Origin: an uncultured Erysipelotrichaceae bacterium
Lineage (GTDB): Bacteria; Bacillota_I; Bacilli_A; Erysipelotrichales; Erysipelotrichaceae
Reading direction: 5' to 3'
DNA length: 64,000 nucleotides
Assembly (NCBI GenBank): GCA_945877255.1
Contig: CAMCRE010000002.1
Location: 91,116 to 155,115, forward strand
The notes beneath the pieces were generated by a model. The model was given only the letters and a program-made list of their open reading frames with translations, was not told the DNA's origin and made no database searches. Positions 1 to 9,367 of the stretch are shown in pieces (the first letter of the stretch is position 1; each line of letters opens with the position of its first letter). The position numbers and the translations under genes are program-made.

Positions 1-1
1 T

Positions 2-1663
2 ATCTCTAAATTAGTATTAATTTGTGGATTATTTGTGGTATTAGTAGTCTGTGTTGGTATTGATTATAAAAAAATAGTTTTTACTAAAAAAATTTATTAT
101 ATTGGAATTTTATTACTGTATTTTTTATTTCAATTTATTATTTCAGGTGGGTATAATAATGGTTTAGCTAATTATATTACATTAGCTAATGCATTATTAT
201 TGTTTGTGTATTTTGATATTAATAAAGCTTTTATTAATCAGTATATTCATTATTTTTTCATTGGCTGGTTAATGATACTTTGTGTCCAAACGCTATTGAT
301 TACACGTATTGTTGATGGGGAAGTATTAGGTCATTTTGCAAGAAAAAATTTATATTTATTACCAATTGGTGGCAGTAATTATATAGCAGCGATTATTGTA
401 TTACTAGTTTGTATCGTTACATACTTAAAACAAAAGTTTCATCCAATGTTATATATGTTTGTGCAAATTATGGCTTGTATGAGTGTATATTTCTTAAGAT
501 CGAGAGCATCTTTAATTGTTTTAGCGACGTTTTATTTTATTTATTTTGTAGTTAATAAATTACATATTAATAAAGCTAAAGCTAAAAAAATATTGAAATT
601 TAGTGCATTGAGTGTTGCGATAATTATTCCATTAGTACTTTTCGTAGCATATATTAGAAGTGGTGGTGATTATCAAAATCATTCTAACTTTTTAGATAAA
701 ATTTCTACAGGTAGATTTCAAATTTATGTTCAGAATATGAAACACATTTTTTCTAATGTACAATATATCTTATTTGGATATGGATTTAGATATGGAGCTG
801 TAGCGAGTACATTACCGCACGATATCATCCAAACAGTAGTAATTTATGGTGGTTTTGTTGCTTTAGTGGTACATGGTTTTATTTTTGTGAAGTTTAAAAA
901 GTTGTTGCTAAATAGCATTCATAAAAAAATGATTACAATATTTGTGGCGATAATATTGTTTCAGGGACTGTTTGAACCGACGTTATATTCACATTATTAT
1001 GATATATTTGTAGTGGTGATTTTGGCGTATTTAATGCAAGATGTTAATGATGTTGTGCAATTTTCGTTTAAGAAATCGAAAATACTAATAGCATTGTTAG
1101 TGGTTGTGTTAAGTGGTAGTTGGTTGTATTTTAAAAAAGAATCTAATGTGTATCAATTTAATATTACTTATCAAGTTGAGATGAATTTAAAAGATCATTA
1201 TAATGAATTAGTTGAAAAACATCCGCAAATCAAAATTGATGAAACTGAATTTGTGGTCGCAAATATTGGTGAAAGAAGCACGATTAATGCATTAATTATT
1301 TCAGACTTAAAACAAAATGATCATGTAAAACAGTTATCACAATCAGCATTAGATAAAATAACGATTTTACCACAAGTTGGTGATATTGTAGATTCAGAAA
1401 AATTAGTTGTGAGCATTCGTGAAGATGCACAACATCAACGTAATAAAATAGAAAGTTACATTAATGATATTAATAGCTATTTAGCACAACGTCAAGATTT
1501 TGTTGTGTCAAAACAGCGTTTTAGAATAAAAAATTATCGTATATCAGAATTACAATATTATCACACTCATTTAGATATTTCATTATATGAAATGATGATT
1601 TCTTGTTTATTTGGGGGTGTTGTTGCGTTCTATTTAATGTCGGGAGGTAAGAAGCATGAATGA
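2..1663 (+). CDS. O-antigen ligase/Wzy-type polysaccharide polymerase with Wzz-like C-terminus (5' end missing)
   Basis: The frame is open from the first bases of the window, so the true start lies upstream and the gene is partial; the GTG at 35 is only the first start-like codon. About ten hydrophobic segments fill the first ~350 visible residues, and a loop with RSRASL and GYGFRYGAVAS fits the O-antigen ligase/Wzy superfamily, which joins polysaccharide repeat units at the outer membrane face. The last ~190 residues look different: one membrane segment (visible residues ~358-378), a charged extracytoplasmic stretch of ~145 residues, and a final membrane segment near the C-terminus. That layout is like a Wzz chain-length regulator. 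The stop overlaps the next glycosyltransferase gene by 8 nt, so the two are co-translated. Family assignment is from topology and short motifs; the substrate is unknown. Confidence 0.6.
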   Translation: MSKLVLICGLFVVLVVCVGIDYKKIVFTKKIYYIGILLLYFLFQFIISGGYNNGLANYITLANALLLFVYFDINKAFINQYIHYFFIGWLMILCVQTLLITRIVDGEVLGHFARKNLYLLPIGGSNYIAAIIVLLVCIVTYLKQKFHPMLYMFVQIMACMSVYFLRSRASLIVLATFYFIYFVVNKLHINKAKAKKILKFSALSVAIIIPLVLFVAYIRSGGDYQNHSNFLDKISTGRFQIYVQNMKHIFSNVQYILFGYGFRYGAVASTLPHDIIQTVVIYGGFVALVVHGFIFVKFKKLLLNSIHKKMITIFVAIILFQGLFEPTLYSHYYDIFVVVILAYLMQDVNDVVQFSFKKSKILIALLVVVLSGSWLYFKKESNVYQFNITYQVEMNLKDHYNELVEKHPQIKIDETEFVVANIGERSTINALIISDLKQNDHVKQLSQSALDKITILPQVGDIVDSEKLVVSIREDAQHQRNKIESYINDINSYLAQRQDFVVSKQRFRIKNYRISELQYYHTHLDISLYEMMISCLFGGVVAFYLMSGGKKHE

Positions 1664-2444
1664 TTTAACAGTATTAGTTGCAGCAGTGAATAAAACTGTT
1701 GATTTATTCACGCAAATGAACATTACCACACCGTGTATAGTCGCTAACCAGTCTGTTAGTGAAGGTAAATTCGTTATAGGAGATAAAGTATTCATTTCAC
1801 TAAATGAAAGAGGAGTCGGATTAAATCGTAATACTGCTTTAAATCGTTGTACGACTAAATATGCGGTATTAGCTGATGATGATCAAGTGTTTGTAGATCA
1901 ATATGATTCGATTATTATTGATAGTTTTGCGAAATATCCCGATGCTGATGTTTTAATTTTTAATATTGATGATCCTAGTTGTTCTAGATACATTATTAAA
2001 GAAAATCATAAAATTAGTTGGTTAAATTTTGCACGTTATGGTGCGGTACGCATTGCGTTTAAAACAGAAAGTATTCATCGTAAAAATATTCATTTTCATC
2101 AGTTTTTTGGTGGTGGTGCAAAGTTTTCACACGGTGAAGATTCAATATTCTTAGCGGATTGTTTGCGTAATAAGTTAAAAATATATGGAATTAATCAAAC
2201 GATTGCACGTTTAAATGAAGATGATAGTTCTAGTTGGTTTACTGGTTATAATGAAAAATATTTTTATGATAAAGGTATTTTAGGTTACTGTATGTTTAAA
2301 AAATTTGCGTATTTATTTTGCGTGCAAGATGCGATTCGCAATTATCGAAAATATCAGAGTGAAATATCGTTACTAAAAAGAATAACTTTGGCGTTTAATG
2401 GCATAAAAGCTATTAAAACAGGAAATTATAAAACAGCATGGTAA
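1656..2444 (+). CDS. GT-A fold (family 2-like) glycosyltransferase
   Basis: A 262-residue protein with no membrane segment. The segment NERGVGLNRNTALNRC followed by AVLADDDQVF (about residues 50-80) matches the nucleotide-sugar site of GT-A enzymes, where the DDD holds the metal and donor. A conserved HGEDSIFLADCL near residue 165 fits the acceptor/catalytic side. It probably adds a sugar to a surface glycan on the cytoplasmic side. Its start lies inside the 3' end of the polymerase gene (8-nt overlap), which puts both in one polysaccharide operon. A hairpin just after the stop probably ends transcription. Donor and acceptor cannot be read from sequence. Confidence 0.7.
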   Translation: MNDLTVLVAAVNKTVDLFTQMNITTPCIVANQSVSEGKFVIGDKVFISLNERGVGLNRNTALNRCTTKYAVLADDDQVFVDQYDSIIIDSFAKYPDADVLIFNIDDPSCSRYIIKENHKISWLNFARYGAVRIAFKTESIHRKNIHFHQFFGGGAKFSHGEDSIFLADCLRNKLKIYGINQTIARLNEDDSSSWFTGYNEKYFYDKGILGYCMFKKFAYLFCVQDAIRNYRKYQSEISLLKRITLAFNGIKAIKTGNYKTAW

Positions 2445-2450
2445 TAAAAT

Positions 2451-2474
2451 AGTCCAGAAATCTCTGGACTTTTA
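2451..2474 (+). terminator. Rho-independent terminator of the surface-glycan operon
   Basis: AGTCCAGA and TCTGGACT form a perfect 8-bp stem around a 4-nt loop seven bases after the glycosyltransferase stop, followed by a short, interrupted T-rich run. The weak U-tract lowers certainty. Confidence 0.6.
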
Positions 2475-2556
2475 AATTATTACATGCTGTTTTATTTTGA
2501 TGTGAATTAATTATTACGCATCGTATTTTGTGCATCTAAATAATGTAGTTTAGATA

Positions 2557-2763
2557 TTATGCAGTTTTTTCACTTTCTTTTTCATCTTTAAATAAATGTT
2601 TAATTATTTCATAAATCCACCAAATTACTAGTAGTGTAGCTGCTAAATACATTTCAAGTAATACAGGTGATGTAACTTGACCAACCTCGAATTTTAAAAT
2701 ATTTAAAATCATTAGAAAAATAATTGTTGTACTTAATAAAAAGCAGTGACTATTTCTTTTCAT
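2557..2763 (-). CDS. Small two-helix membrane protein, unknown function
   Basis: A 68-residue protein with a clear AGGAGGA ribosome site 7-8 nt before the ATG at 2763. Two hydrophobic helices (about residues 8-24 and 34-52) are followed by a charged tail, HLFKDEKESEKTA. No family is recognised. It is monocistronic, converges on the glycan operon, and is read from a consensus-like promoter about 125 nt upstream. An imperfect hairpin (ATCTAAA/TTTAGAT, 2527-2548 region) lies downstream without a T-run. The strong ribosome site and hydrophobic pattern argue that it is real. Confidence 0.6.
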   Translation of the reverse strand: MKRNSHCFLLSTTIIFLMILNILKFEVGQVTSPVLLEMYLAATLLVIWWIYEIIKHLFKDEKESEKTA

Positions 2764-2816
2764 GTTATCCTCCTAAAATTAAATTATAAAAAATAAGCAT
2801 ATATTAAATTAACCGC

Positions 2817-2852
2817 CTAATCTCCGTTTTTATACCTTGAAATATAAATCAT
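2817..2852 (-). CDS. Possible 11-codon leader ORF
   Basis: An AAAGGAG site lies 8-9 nt before an ATG that opens MIYISRYKNGD and then stops. It sits in the ~125-nt leader between the minus-strand promoter and the 68-residue membrane protein gene. It may be a leader peptide or a chance pairing of a purine run with a short frame in AT-rich DNA. Confidence 0.2.
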   Translation of the reverse strand: MIYISRYKNGD

Positions 2853-2887
2853 ACATATTTCTCCTTTCATGTTTATTGGTTGATTTC

Positions 2888-2916
2888 ATTTTAACACAAG
2901 TTTTAATATATTTGAA
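2888..2916 (-). promoter_or_regulatory. Sigma-A-type promoter for the 68-residue membrane protein
   Basis: On the minus strand, TTCAAA (2916-2911), a 17-nt spacer and TAAAAT (2893-2888) lie upstream of the small membrane protein. The rest of the 390-nt gap from 2764 to 3153 is AT-rich with an uninterrupted A-run near 3070; nothing else was identified in it apart from the GH31 promoter. Confidence 0.5.
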
Positions 2917-3086
2917 CGATATAAACGAAAAATACAATAAAAATATTAAAATATACAATATATTTCAAATTGTTTTATAAAAGATAAGCAAAGTAATAGA
3001 ATAAGAGGATAAAAATATTGTGAAATGCAATTTTTTCATAAATTTATACTTTTATAAAACAAATTTACAAAAAAAAAAAAAAAAGT

Positions 3087-3100
3087 TGAAACCGGTATTG
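3087..3100 (+). promoter_or_regulatory. Candidate catabolite-responsive element (cre)
   Basis: TGAAACCGGTATTG matches 12 of 14 positions of the Bacillus-type cre consensus TGWAANCGNTNWCA; the last two bases differ. It overlaps the start of the GH31 gene's -35 box, the usual place for CcpA repression of a glycan-degrading enzyme. Confidence 0.4.
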
Positions 3101-3126
3101 CTATTTTCGATTTTATAGTATATAAT
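3098..3126 (+). promoter_or_regulatory. Promoter of the GH31 gene
   Basis: TTGCTA (3098-3103), a 17-nt spacer and a perfect TATAAT (3121-3126) lie 28 nt before the start codon. The -35 overlaps the candidate cre box. Confidence 0.65.
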
Positions 3127-3153
3127 GTTGGCGATGAAAGGGGTTAAAAAGAT

Positions 3154-6100
3154 ATGAGAACCAAAAAAATAGTTGCATTAACATTATGTGCAGGTATATT
3201 AATGGCAAATACACCACACATTAAAGTAAAAGCAAATGCAGAAAATAAAATTACTTCTGTTTTGAATGAAAATAATAAAGTTGTATTTTCTTTTTCTGAC
3301 AACAGTAAAATGCAAATCAATTTTTTACGTGATGACATGTTTAGGGTACAAAAAGTAGACGCAAATGGACAGTTCGTTGAAAAAATTGCACCACCATCAT
3401 CACACAATAACGCATTTATTACTGTAAAAAATGATGCTGAGTTTGGAGGAAGTCAATACACTTATAATGAGACTGAAACAGCGGTAACGCTAACTAACTC
3501 GCACATAAAAATGATTGTTGATAAAGTGAAAGGGACAATCAAACTAACAAAAACTGATGGAACAATAATATTTGAAGAAGAAAGTACGATTCAGTTATCT
3601 GAAACAACTTCATTCCAAACTTTAAAAACGAATGCAAGTGAATATTTCTTTGGAGGTGGAACACAAAATGGTCGTTTCTCACACAAAGGTAACCGTATAG
3701 CAATCGTCAACACAAATAATTGGACAGATGGTGGCGTAGCTTCACCTAATCCATTTTACTGGTCAACTAAAGGATATGGAATGGTGCGTAATTCTTATGC
3801 ACCAGGATATTATGATTTCGCTAAAGAAAATGCGTCTAACGTTATTAACCATCACAACGATAAAAGATTTGACGCATACTACTTCGTTGGAGAAACACCA
3901 AAAAACTTAATTAATGATTATGTTGATTTAACAGGAAAACCGATTCAAATTCCTGATTACACATATTATTTAAGTCATTTAAACTGTTATAACCGTGATT
4001 ACTGGGCAGAAACAGGAAACACAAATGATCGTTTAATTGATGGAAAATACTACAAAGAATATAGTCCTAGTTTATTAGGAAGTGGGAATGCACCTGCTAA
4101 TGCAGTTAAAGAAAGTTTAATGCCACAAGGTGGAAACGATACGTTTACTGCCAAAAAACAAATTGACATTCACGTAGAAAAAGATATGCCGTTAGGTTGG
4201 TTTTTACCAAATGATGGGTATGGTTGTGGATTTGGGCAAGATACAACAAGTTTAGATAATAATATTCAAAATTTAAAAGCGTTCGTTGATTATGCGAACA
4301 CTAAAGGAGTTGTAACTGGGCTTTGGACACAAAGTGATTTAACACCTAAAGGATCTAATCCAATATTACAACGTGATTTCGATAAAGAAGTGAATATAGC
4401 TGGCGTTCGCTCATTAAAAACAGACGTTGCATGGGTAGGACACGGCTATACATTCGGATTAAACGGTTTAGAGTTAGCTTCACGTGTATTAGATAAAGCT
4501 AATGAAAAACACAATGTAGTTACATTAGACGGTTGGGCAGGAACACAACGTTATGGTGGAATATGGTCGGGAGACCAATCAGGTGGAAACTGGGAGTACA
4601 TTCGCTTCCACATCCCAACATATATTGGAACAGGATTATCAGGACAACCACACATCGGTAGTGACGTAGATGGTATTTTCGGTGGTAGAAATCCAATCGT
4701 CAATGTGCGTGATTTCCAATTTAAATCGTTCTCTGGTTATATGCTAGATATGGATGGTTGGGGAACTTCACAAAAAAACCCATGGGAATTTGGGGGTAAA
4801 TATACTGATATTAATCGTGCGTATTTAAAATTAAAAGCACAACTATTACCATATATTGCAACTGAAGCACAACATGCACATGAAACAGGAACACCTATTT
4901 TACGTGCTATGATGTTAGAATATCCAAATGAATATACATATGGAAAAGCAACACAATATCAATATTTATGGGGAAGTAATTTCTTAGTTGCACCTATTTA
5001 TCAAAACACTGCAATGCAAGATAATGGTAATGATATTCGTAATGAAATTTATTTACCTAATAATAATGATGGTACACCAATTATTTGGATTGATTACTTA
5101 ACAGGTCAACAATATCGTGGTGGAAATGTTATTAATAATTTTGATGCACCATTATATAAAATGCCTATTTTCGTAAAAAATGGATCAATTATTCCAATGT
5201 ATTCAGAAAATAATAACCCTTCACCAAAAACAACAACGAATCCAAAAGGATTAGACCGTTCATTACGTATTGTGGAATTTTATCCAGATAAAGCAAGTGA
5301 ATATACACAATATGAAGATGATGGAAGAACAAAAAATGGTGCGAGTATTTCAACACGATTCACATCTAATGTAAATGGAGAAACAGCAGTATTAACTGCA
5401 CATCGTGCTACAAGTAAGCAAGATGTTAGTCGTTTAGCAATTAATAAAGCAAGTGAATTTGTGGTAAATGTTTCAAAAGCACCAACAAATGTAACATTAA
5501 AATTAAATGATGTTGTACAAACACTACAAAAAGTTGATACAAAAGAAGCGTACGATAATGCAACAGGAAATGTTTATTATTACGATGAATCACCAGAAAC
5601 ATTCGTTACAAAATACGCCCAAACTGCTGATATTAAAATGTTGAATATTCAAACAACACCTAAATTGTTTGTGAAATCAACAAATAAAATTAATGTTTTA
5701 GAAAACAAATTAGAAGTAACAGTAGAAGGATTTGAAAATGCACAAGTTTTATCTAAAGATGAACTTAATGCCAACTTATCTATCCCAACAAATGTGGCAA
5801 ATAATACAACAGTAACAACCTCCAAACAAATTGGTGTTAGTTGGAATGCAGTAGATAATGCTACAAGTTATGACGTTGAAGCTGATGGTATAATTTTCAA
5901 AAATATCACAGAACCAAACTTTGTGCATGGCGGATTATTATTCTCTACACCACACACATATCGTGCTCGTGCTGTAAATAACGACGGTTATTCTAATTGG
6001 AGTGACGCTGTTCAAATTAGTACATTAGATGATCCATACCGCAATGTGCCAGAAGGATATACGATTACAGCAAACGTTGATGCACAAGCTGGATCAGGCA

Positions 6101-9100
6101 TTGAAAAATTGTACGATCGTGATTTAGGAACACAATGGCATACTAATTGGAATAAACCAGGACAATTTAATGAACTAATTGTTAACTTGAATGGTTCTTA
6201 TGATATGGATAAATTTGAGTATGTGCCACGACCAGACGCAGGAAATGGAACAATGATGCGTGGTAAAGTATTAGTGAGTCGTGATGGTGTACACTACAAA
6301 GAAGTAGGAACGTTTGATTGGGAAAGAAGTGCAACGACTAAAACATTTAAATTCCCAGAAAATATAGGACGCTTCTCATACATTAAACTATCTGAAATTG
6401 CAGCGTTAGGAGGATTTGGGGCAGGGCAAGAGTTTGTACCGTATGCTAAAGATCCGAAACGACCATTTATGACATTTGATTATAATGCAGATAAAACAAT
6501 TAATGATGGTGAAACAACATTCTTGAGTAATTATGCTGGATTAAGTACACATCAAAACGATAATGATTGGGGTTATGTTGAAATTGCAGATGTTAACTAT
6601 AATGGGTGGATTGATGCAACGGATATTTCAGCGATAACTAGAATGTTAGACGGTGGGGTAACATATACACCTGGACAACATGCAAAAGGAAAAATTAAAG
6701 TTATTGCTGATAAAACAACAGCAAGTGCTAATGATAAAGTAACATTCAGAGTATATGCAATTGGATTTGAAAACGTGAATGCAATTAGTGCGGTTTTACC
6801 AATAGATGATCAAAAATATGAGAATGTAGTGATTACACCTTCTTTCAAAACGATTGAAATGTCTAATTACTCATTAGTAAGAAAACACAGTAATAACCAA
6901 GTAACTGCTAACGTGTTGTTAGCTAATACAGGTGGTAAAGTATTGTTTAATGGCGATGGTTTAATTGCAACAATTACAGCACAAGCTAAAAAAGATATTA
7001 CGGTTAATGAAACATTATCGCATGCAATGGTTACTAATAAAAGTTTAGTAGATGATAATGCGTTCTTTGTGGATGACACGTTAACAGAACCAACAGTTAG
7101 TGAAGGGAAATTACCTGCTAACACTATTACATCGCTTTTAGCAAGAAATGCACATTTAGGAGATTGGTCAGATCCTACTCCACTATTCCAAGACGGATAT
7201 AGACAATTATATGATGGTAATGTAGATACGGCTTCAGAATTTAAATGGTACTTAAATGCTAATTCATTTGGTCCAGAAGTAGTTGTTCCGACAGATTTAA
7301 AATTCAACTTAAATCAACCACGAGAAATTACACGTTTTAGAGTTGTGAATAGAACAAACCTGAATGGAAATGGAACAGTCACATCAATTAAAGCAAGTTA
7401 TGTAGATGTAGATGGCGTTGAACACGAAATAGCTACATATCCAGATAAACGTGCAGCATATGATTTTGTTTTACCTGAAAACACAACAGTACAAGCGATC
7501 ATTGTAACACCGTTGACATCACAAGGAAACGCTGCAGGAATTGCACAAGGCAACCCAACAAACCGTATGTTGACACTACAAGAAGTGGAACTATATGGCA
7601 GACCAACAACTGCGGATGCGATTGCATTTGTAGAACCGAAATTACGATTATTTAAAGATGAGTTAGCGACATATTCTGCAACTGTTACACCAAGTAATGC
7701 AGTCGCTAAATTATATACAATTACATCAGAAAATCCAGACATTATTCAAATTGAAAGATTCGTTAATAATGGAAAATATGATTTCTTAGCGATTGCTAAA
7801 GCAAGTGGAACTGCTAAATTAATTGCAACATTAAATTCAGATCCAACAGTGAAAGCAGAAATAAATGTGGAAGTAGATGGTTCGTTAAACTTAGAAGAAC
7901 ATGATCTTTATAAAGAACACGTATTAGAACACTTGCAAGATGAAACAATTTATGACGAAAACTACATTAAAGAATTACGTGAATTATTGCGTTCATTAGA
8001 TGAAACACAGTATGCAACTCAAGATGATGTTGATAAAGCAGCATATCAATTAGCGATGAAAATGGGACAAGCGGTGTATCGAGGTAATAAAGAATCTAAA
8101 GAAAGTACGAGTCCAATTAGTGGTGCATTAACTGCGACACAATCTTCTTATGCAGAATATGAAAATGATTTAGGAAATAATGTATTAGATAATAATCCAG
8201 ATACGATTTGGCACTCTAACTACGGCGGAGCACATCCATTACCACAATATGTCGAAGTAGACTTACAAAAAGTGTACAACTTATCACAAATTGGTCATTT
8301 ACCACGTCAAAGTAATGGCAATGGTCATATTACACAATATCGTGTTGCAGTAAGTGTTGATGGCGTAAACTACGTTCCAGTGAGTGCAGGTTACATTGAA
8401 AACAATGGTGCAACAATTACAAACGCTAACGAAGAATACAGAATTAAGTTTAATCCTGTACAAGCACGTTATGTGCGATTTATTGCTGAGAAAACATTAG
8501 GTTCAGGTGGAAGAGAAAATAACCGTTATGCTTCTATAGCAGAATTGAAATTCTATGAATATGAACCAGCACAAACATTAAGAGCAGTAGATCAAGAAGG
8601 AAATACACATCCACATATTACTGTAACTGCTGATGAATACACAATACCTGTTTCACAACAGTTAGAGTTCGTTGGAGAAGAAAAAGGAAATAGCACTATT
8701 GAAGGAAATGATGCAGTTGTGTATGACTTATTCTTCCGAAACACACAAACAAAAGAAAAAGCAGATGTCATTACAACAGATGAAGTTGTAACTGTTAAAT
8801 TGCCAGTTGATCCACAAAAAACATTAAAAGGTGTTTACTATGTTGAAAATGGTCAGTTAACAGAAGAAAAAGAGTTAGTGAATTATAAAGCTGGGGATTC
8901 TTATGTCATATTTAAAACTAGCCACTTCAGTACATATGCTGTTGTATATGAAAAAGAGCTAGATGTTGTTAAATTTGAAGAAACAAAAACACAATTTACG
9001 CAAATTAACGAATCATTATATACTGAAGATAGTGTTAATACAGTAAAAGCGAAAATTGCAGAAATTGAAACAGCATTAGCTGAAAAACAAATTACACAAG

Positions 9101-9321
9101 AAACATTAAATACACAAGTAGAAGTGTTAATTGAATTAATTAAAGCAATGAAATTAAAACAACCAGTTGCTGACAATATTAAGCGTGTAGATGAAACTTC
9201 ATCAAACGTTAATACACAAGACACAGTACAAACTAATGATACTGCGCATCCATTATGGTATGCTACAGCATTAATTGTTGCTGGATTAGTGTTATTGCGT
9301 TTAAGAAAAAACGATAAATAA
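3154..9321 (+). CDS. Secreted multi-modular GH31 family glycosidase
   Basis: This 2055-residue exported enzyme begins with a signal peptide (to about A29, KANA/EN). A GH31 N-terminal beta-sandwich (~40-250) precedes the catalytic barrel (~260-620). D424 in LKTDVAWVG is the probable nucleophile and D474 in IWSGDQSGGNW the probable acid/base. The NCYNRDYW and HIGSDVDGIFGG surroundings recall GH31 members acting on alpha-galactosaminides, so host mucin-type glycans are a plausible target, by inference. Then follow a DUF5110-like module (~698-790), FN3 (~874-958), an F5/8-type CBM32 (~972-1089), a dockerin-like pair of calcium loops (~1107-1169), a cohesin-like module (~1176-1295), a discoidin-like module (~1324-1483), a bacterial Ig-like module, a second CBM32 (~1652-1803) and a FIVAR-like repeat (~1938-2005). 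A C-terminal helix with an RLRKNDK tail resembles a wall-sorting signal, but no LPXTG is present. The start has a GAAAGGGG ribosome site. Confidence 0.9.
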   Translation: MRTKKIVALTLCAGILMANTPHIKVKANAENKITSVLNENNKVVFSFSDNSKMQINFLRDDMFRVQKVDANGQFVEKIAPPSSHNNAFITVKNDAEFGGSQYTYNETETAVTLTNSHIKMIVDKVKGTIKLTKTDGTIIFEEESTIQLSETTSFQTLKTNASEYFFGGGTQNGRFSHKGNRIAIVNTNNWTDGGVASPNPFYWSTKGYGMVRNSYAPGYYDFAKENASNVINHHNDKRFDAYYFVGETPKNLINDYVDLTGKPIQIPDYTYYLSHLNCYNRDYWAETGNTNDRLIDGKYYKEYSPSLLGSGNAPANAVKESLMPQGGNDTFTAKKQIDIHVEKDMPLGWFLPNDGYGCGFGQDTTSLDNNIQNLKAFVDYANTKGVVTGLWTQSDLTPKGSNPILQRDFDKEVNIAGVRSLKTDVAWVGHGYTFGLNGLELASRVLDKANEKHNVVTLDGWAGTQRYGGIWSGDQSGGNWEYIRFHIPTYIGTGLSGQPHIGSDVDGIFGGRNPIVNVRDFQFKSFSGYMLDMDGWGTSQKNPWEFGGKYTDINRAYLKLKAQLLPYIATEAQHAHETGTPILRAMMLEYPNEYTYGKATQYQYLWGSNFLVAPIYQNTAMQDNGNDIRNEIYLPNNNDGTPIIWIDYLTGQQYRGGNVINNFDAPLYKMPIFVKNGSIIPMYSENNNPSPKTTTNPKGLDRSLRIVEFYPDKASEYTQYEDDGRTKNGASISTRFTSNVNGETAVLTAHRATSKQDVSRLAINKASEFVVNVSKAPTNVTLKLNDVVQTLQKVDTKEAYDNATGNVYYYDESPETFVTKYAQTADIKMLNIQTTPKLFVKSTNKINVLENKLEVTVEGFENAQVLSKDELNANLSIPTNVANNTTVTTSKQIGVSWNAVDNATSYDVEADGIIFKNITEPNFVHGGLLFSTPHTYRARAVNNDGYSNWSDAVQISTLDDPYRNVPEGYTITANVDAQAGSGIEKLYDRDLGTQWHTNWNKPGQFNELIVNLNGSYDMDKFEYVPRPDAGNGTMMRGKVLVSRDGVHYKEVGTFDWERSATTKTFKFPENIGRFSYIKLSEIAALGGFGAGQEFVPYAKDPKRPFMTFDYNADKTINDGETTFLSNYAGLSTHQNDNDWGYVEIADVNYNGWIDATDISAITRMLDGGVTYTPGQHAKGKIKVIADKTTASANDKVTFRVYAIGFENVNAISAVLPIDDQKYENVVITPSFKTIEMSNYSLVRKHSNNQVTANVLLANTGGKVLFNGDGLIATITAQAKKDITVNETLSHAMVTNKSLVDDNAFFVDDTLTEPTVSEGKLPANTITSLLARNAHLGDWSDPTPLFQDGYRQLYDGNVDTASEFKWYLNANSFGPEVVVPTDLKFNLNQPREITRFRVVNRTNLNGNGTVTSIKASYVDVDGVEHEIATYPDKRAAYDFVLPENTTVQAIIVTPLTSQGNAAGIAQGNPTNRMLTLQEVELYGRPTTADAIAFVEPKLRLFKDELATYSATVTPSNAVAKLYTITSENPDIIQIERFVNNGKYDFLAIAKASGTAKLIATLNSDPTVKAEINVEVDGSLNLEEHDLYKEHVLEHLQDETIYDENYIKELRELLRSLDETQYATQDDVDKAAYQLAMKMGQAVYRGNKESKESTSPISGALTATQSSYAEYENDLGNNVLDNNPDTIWHSNYGGAHPLPQYVEVDLQKVYNLSQIGHLPRQSNGNGHITQYRVAVSVDGVNYVPVSAGYIENNGATITNANEEYRIKFNPVQARYVRFIAEKTLGSGGRENNRYASIAELKFYEYEPAQTLRAVDQEGNTHPHITVTADEYTIPVSQQLEFVGEEKGNSTIEGNDAVVYDLFFRNTQTKEKADVITTDEVVTVKLPVDPQKTLKGVYYVENGQLTEEKELVNYKAGDSYVIFKTSHFSTYAVVYEKELDVVKFEETKTQFTQINESLYTEDSVNTVKAKIAEIETALAEKQITQETLNTQVEVLIELIKAMKLKQPVADNIKRVDETSSNVNTQDTVQTNDTAHPLWYATALIVAGLVLLRLRKNDK

Positions 9322-9323
9322 AA

Positions 9324-9366
9324 AAACATGTTCCTCACTAGATAATTTCTAGTAAGGAACATGTTT
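9324..9366. terminator. Bidirectional terminator between the GH31 gene and the methyltransferase
   Basis: AAACATGTTCCT pairs with AGGAACATGTTT and the interior ACTAGA pairs with TCTAGT around a 5-nt loop, giving about 18 bp with one mismatch. A/T runs on both sides let it stop both converging transcripts. Confidence 0.85.
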
Positions 9367-9367
9367 C

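Noticed and set aside
3061..3085. Long A-run upstream of the GH31 gene
   Set aside because: May be an UP element or a slippery tract, but no evidence beyond composition; not reported as a feature.
6867..7742. Minus-strand open frames of 114-146 codons inside the GH31 gene
   Set aside because: They mirror a strongly supported coding frame, have no ribosome sites, and their composition follows the plus-strand codon pattern.
8901..9362. 153-codon minus-strand frame at the GH31 3' end
   Set aside because: It is the shadow of the FIVAR/anchor region and crosses the terminator; no ribosome site.
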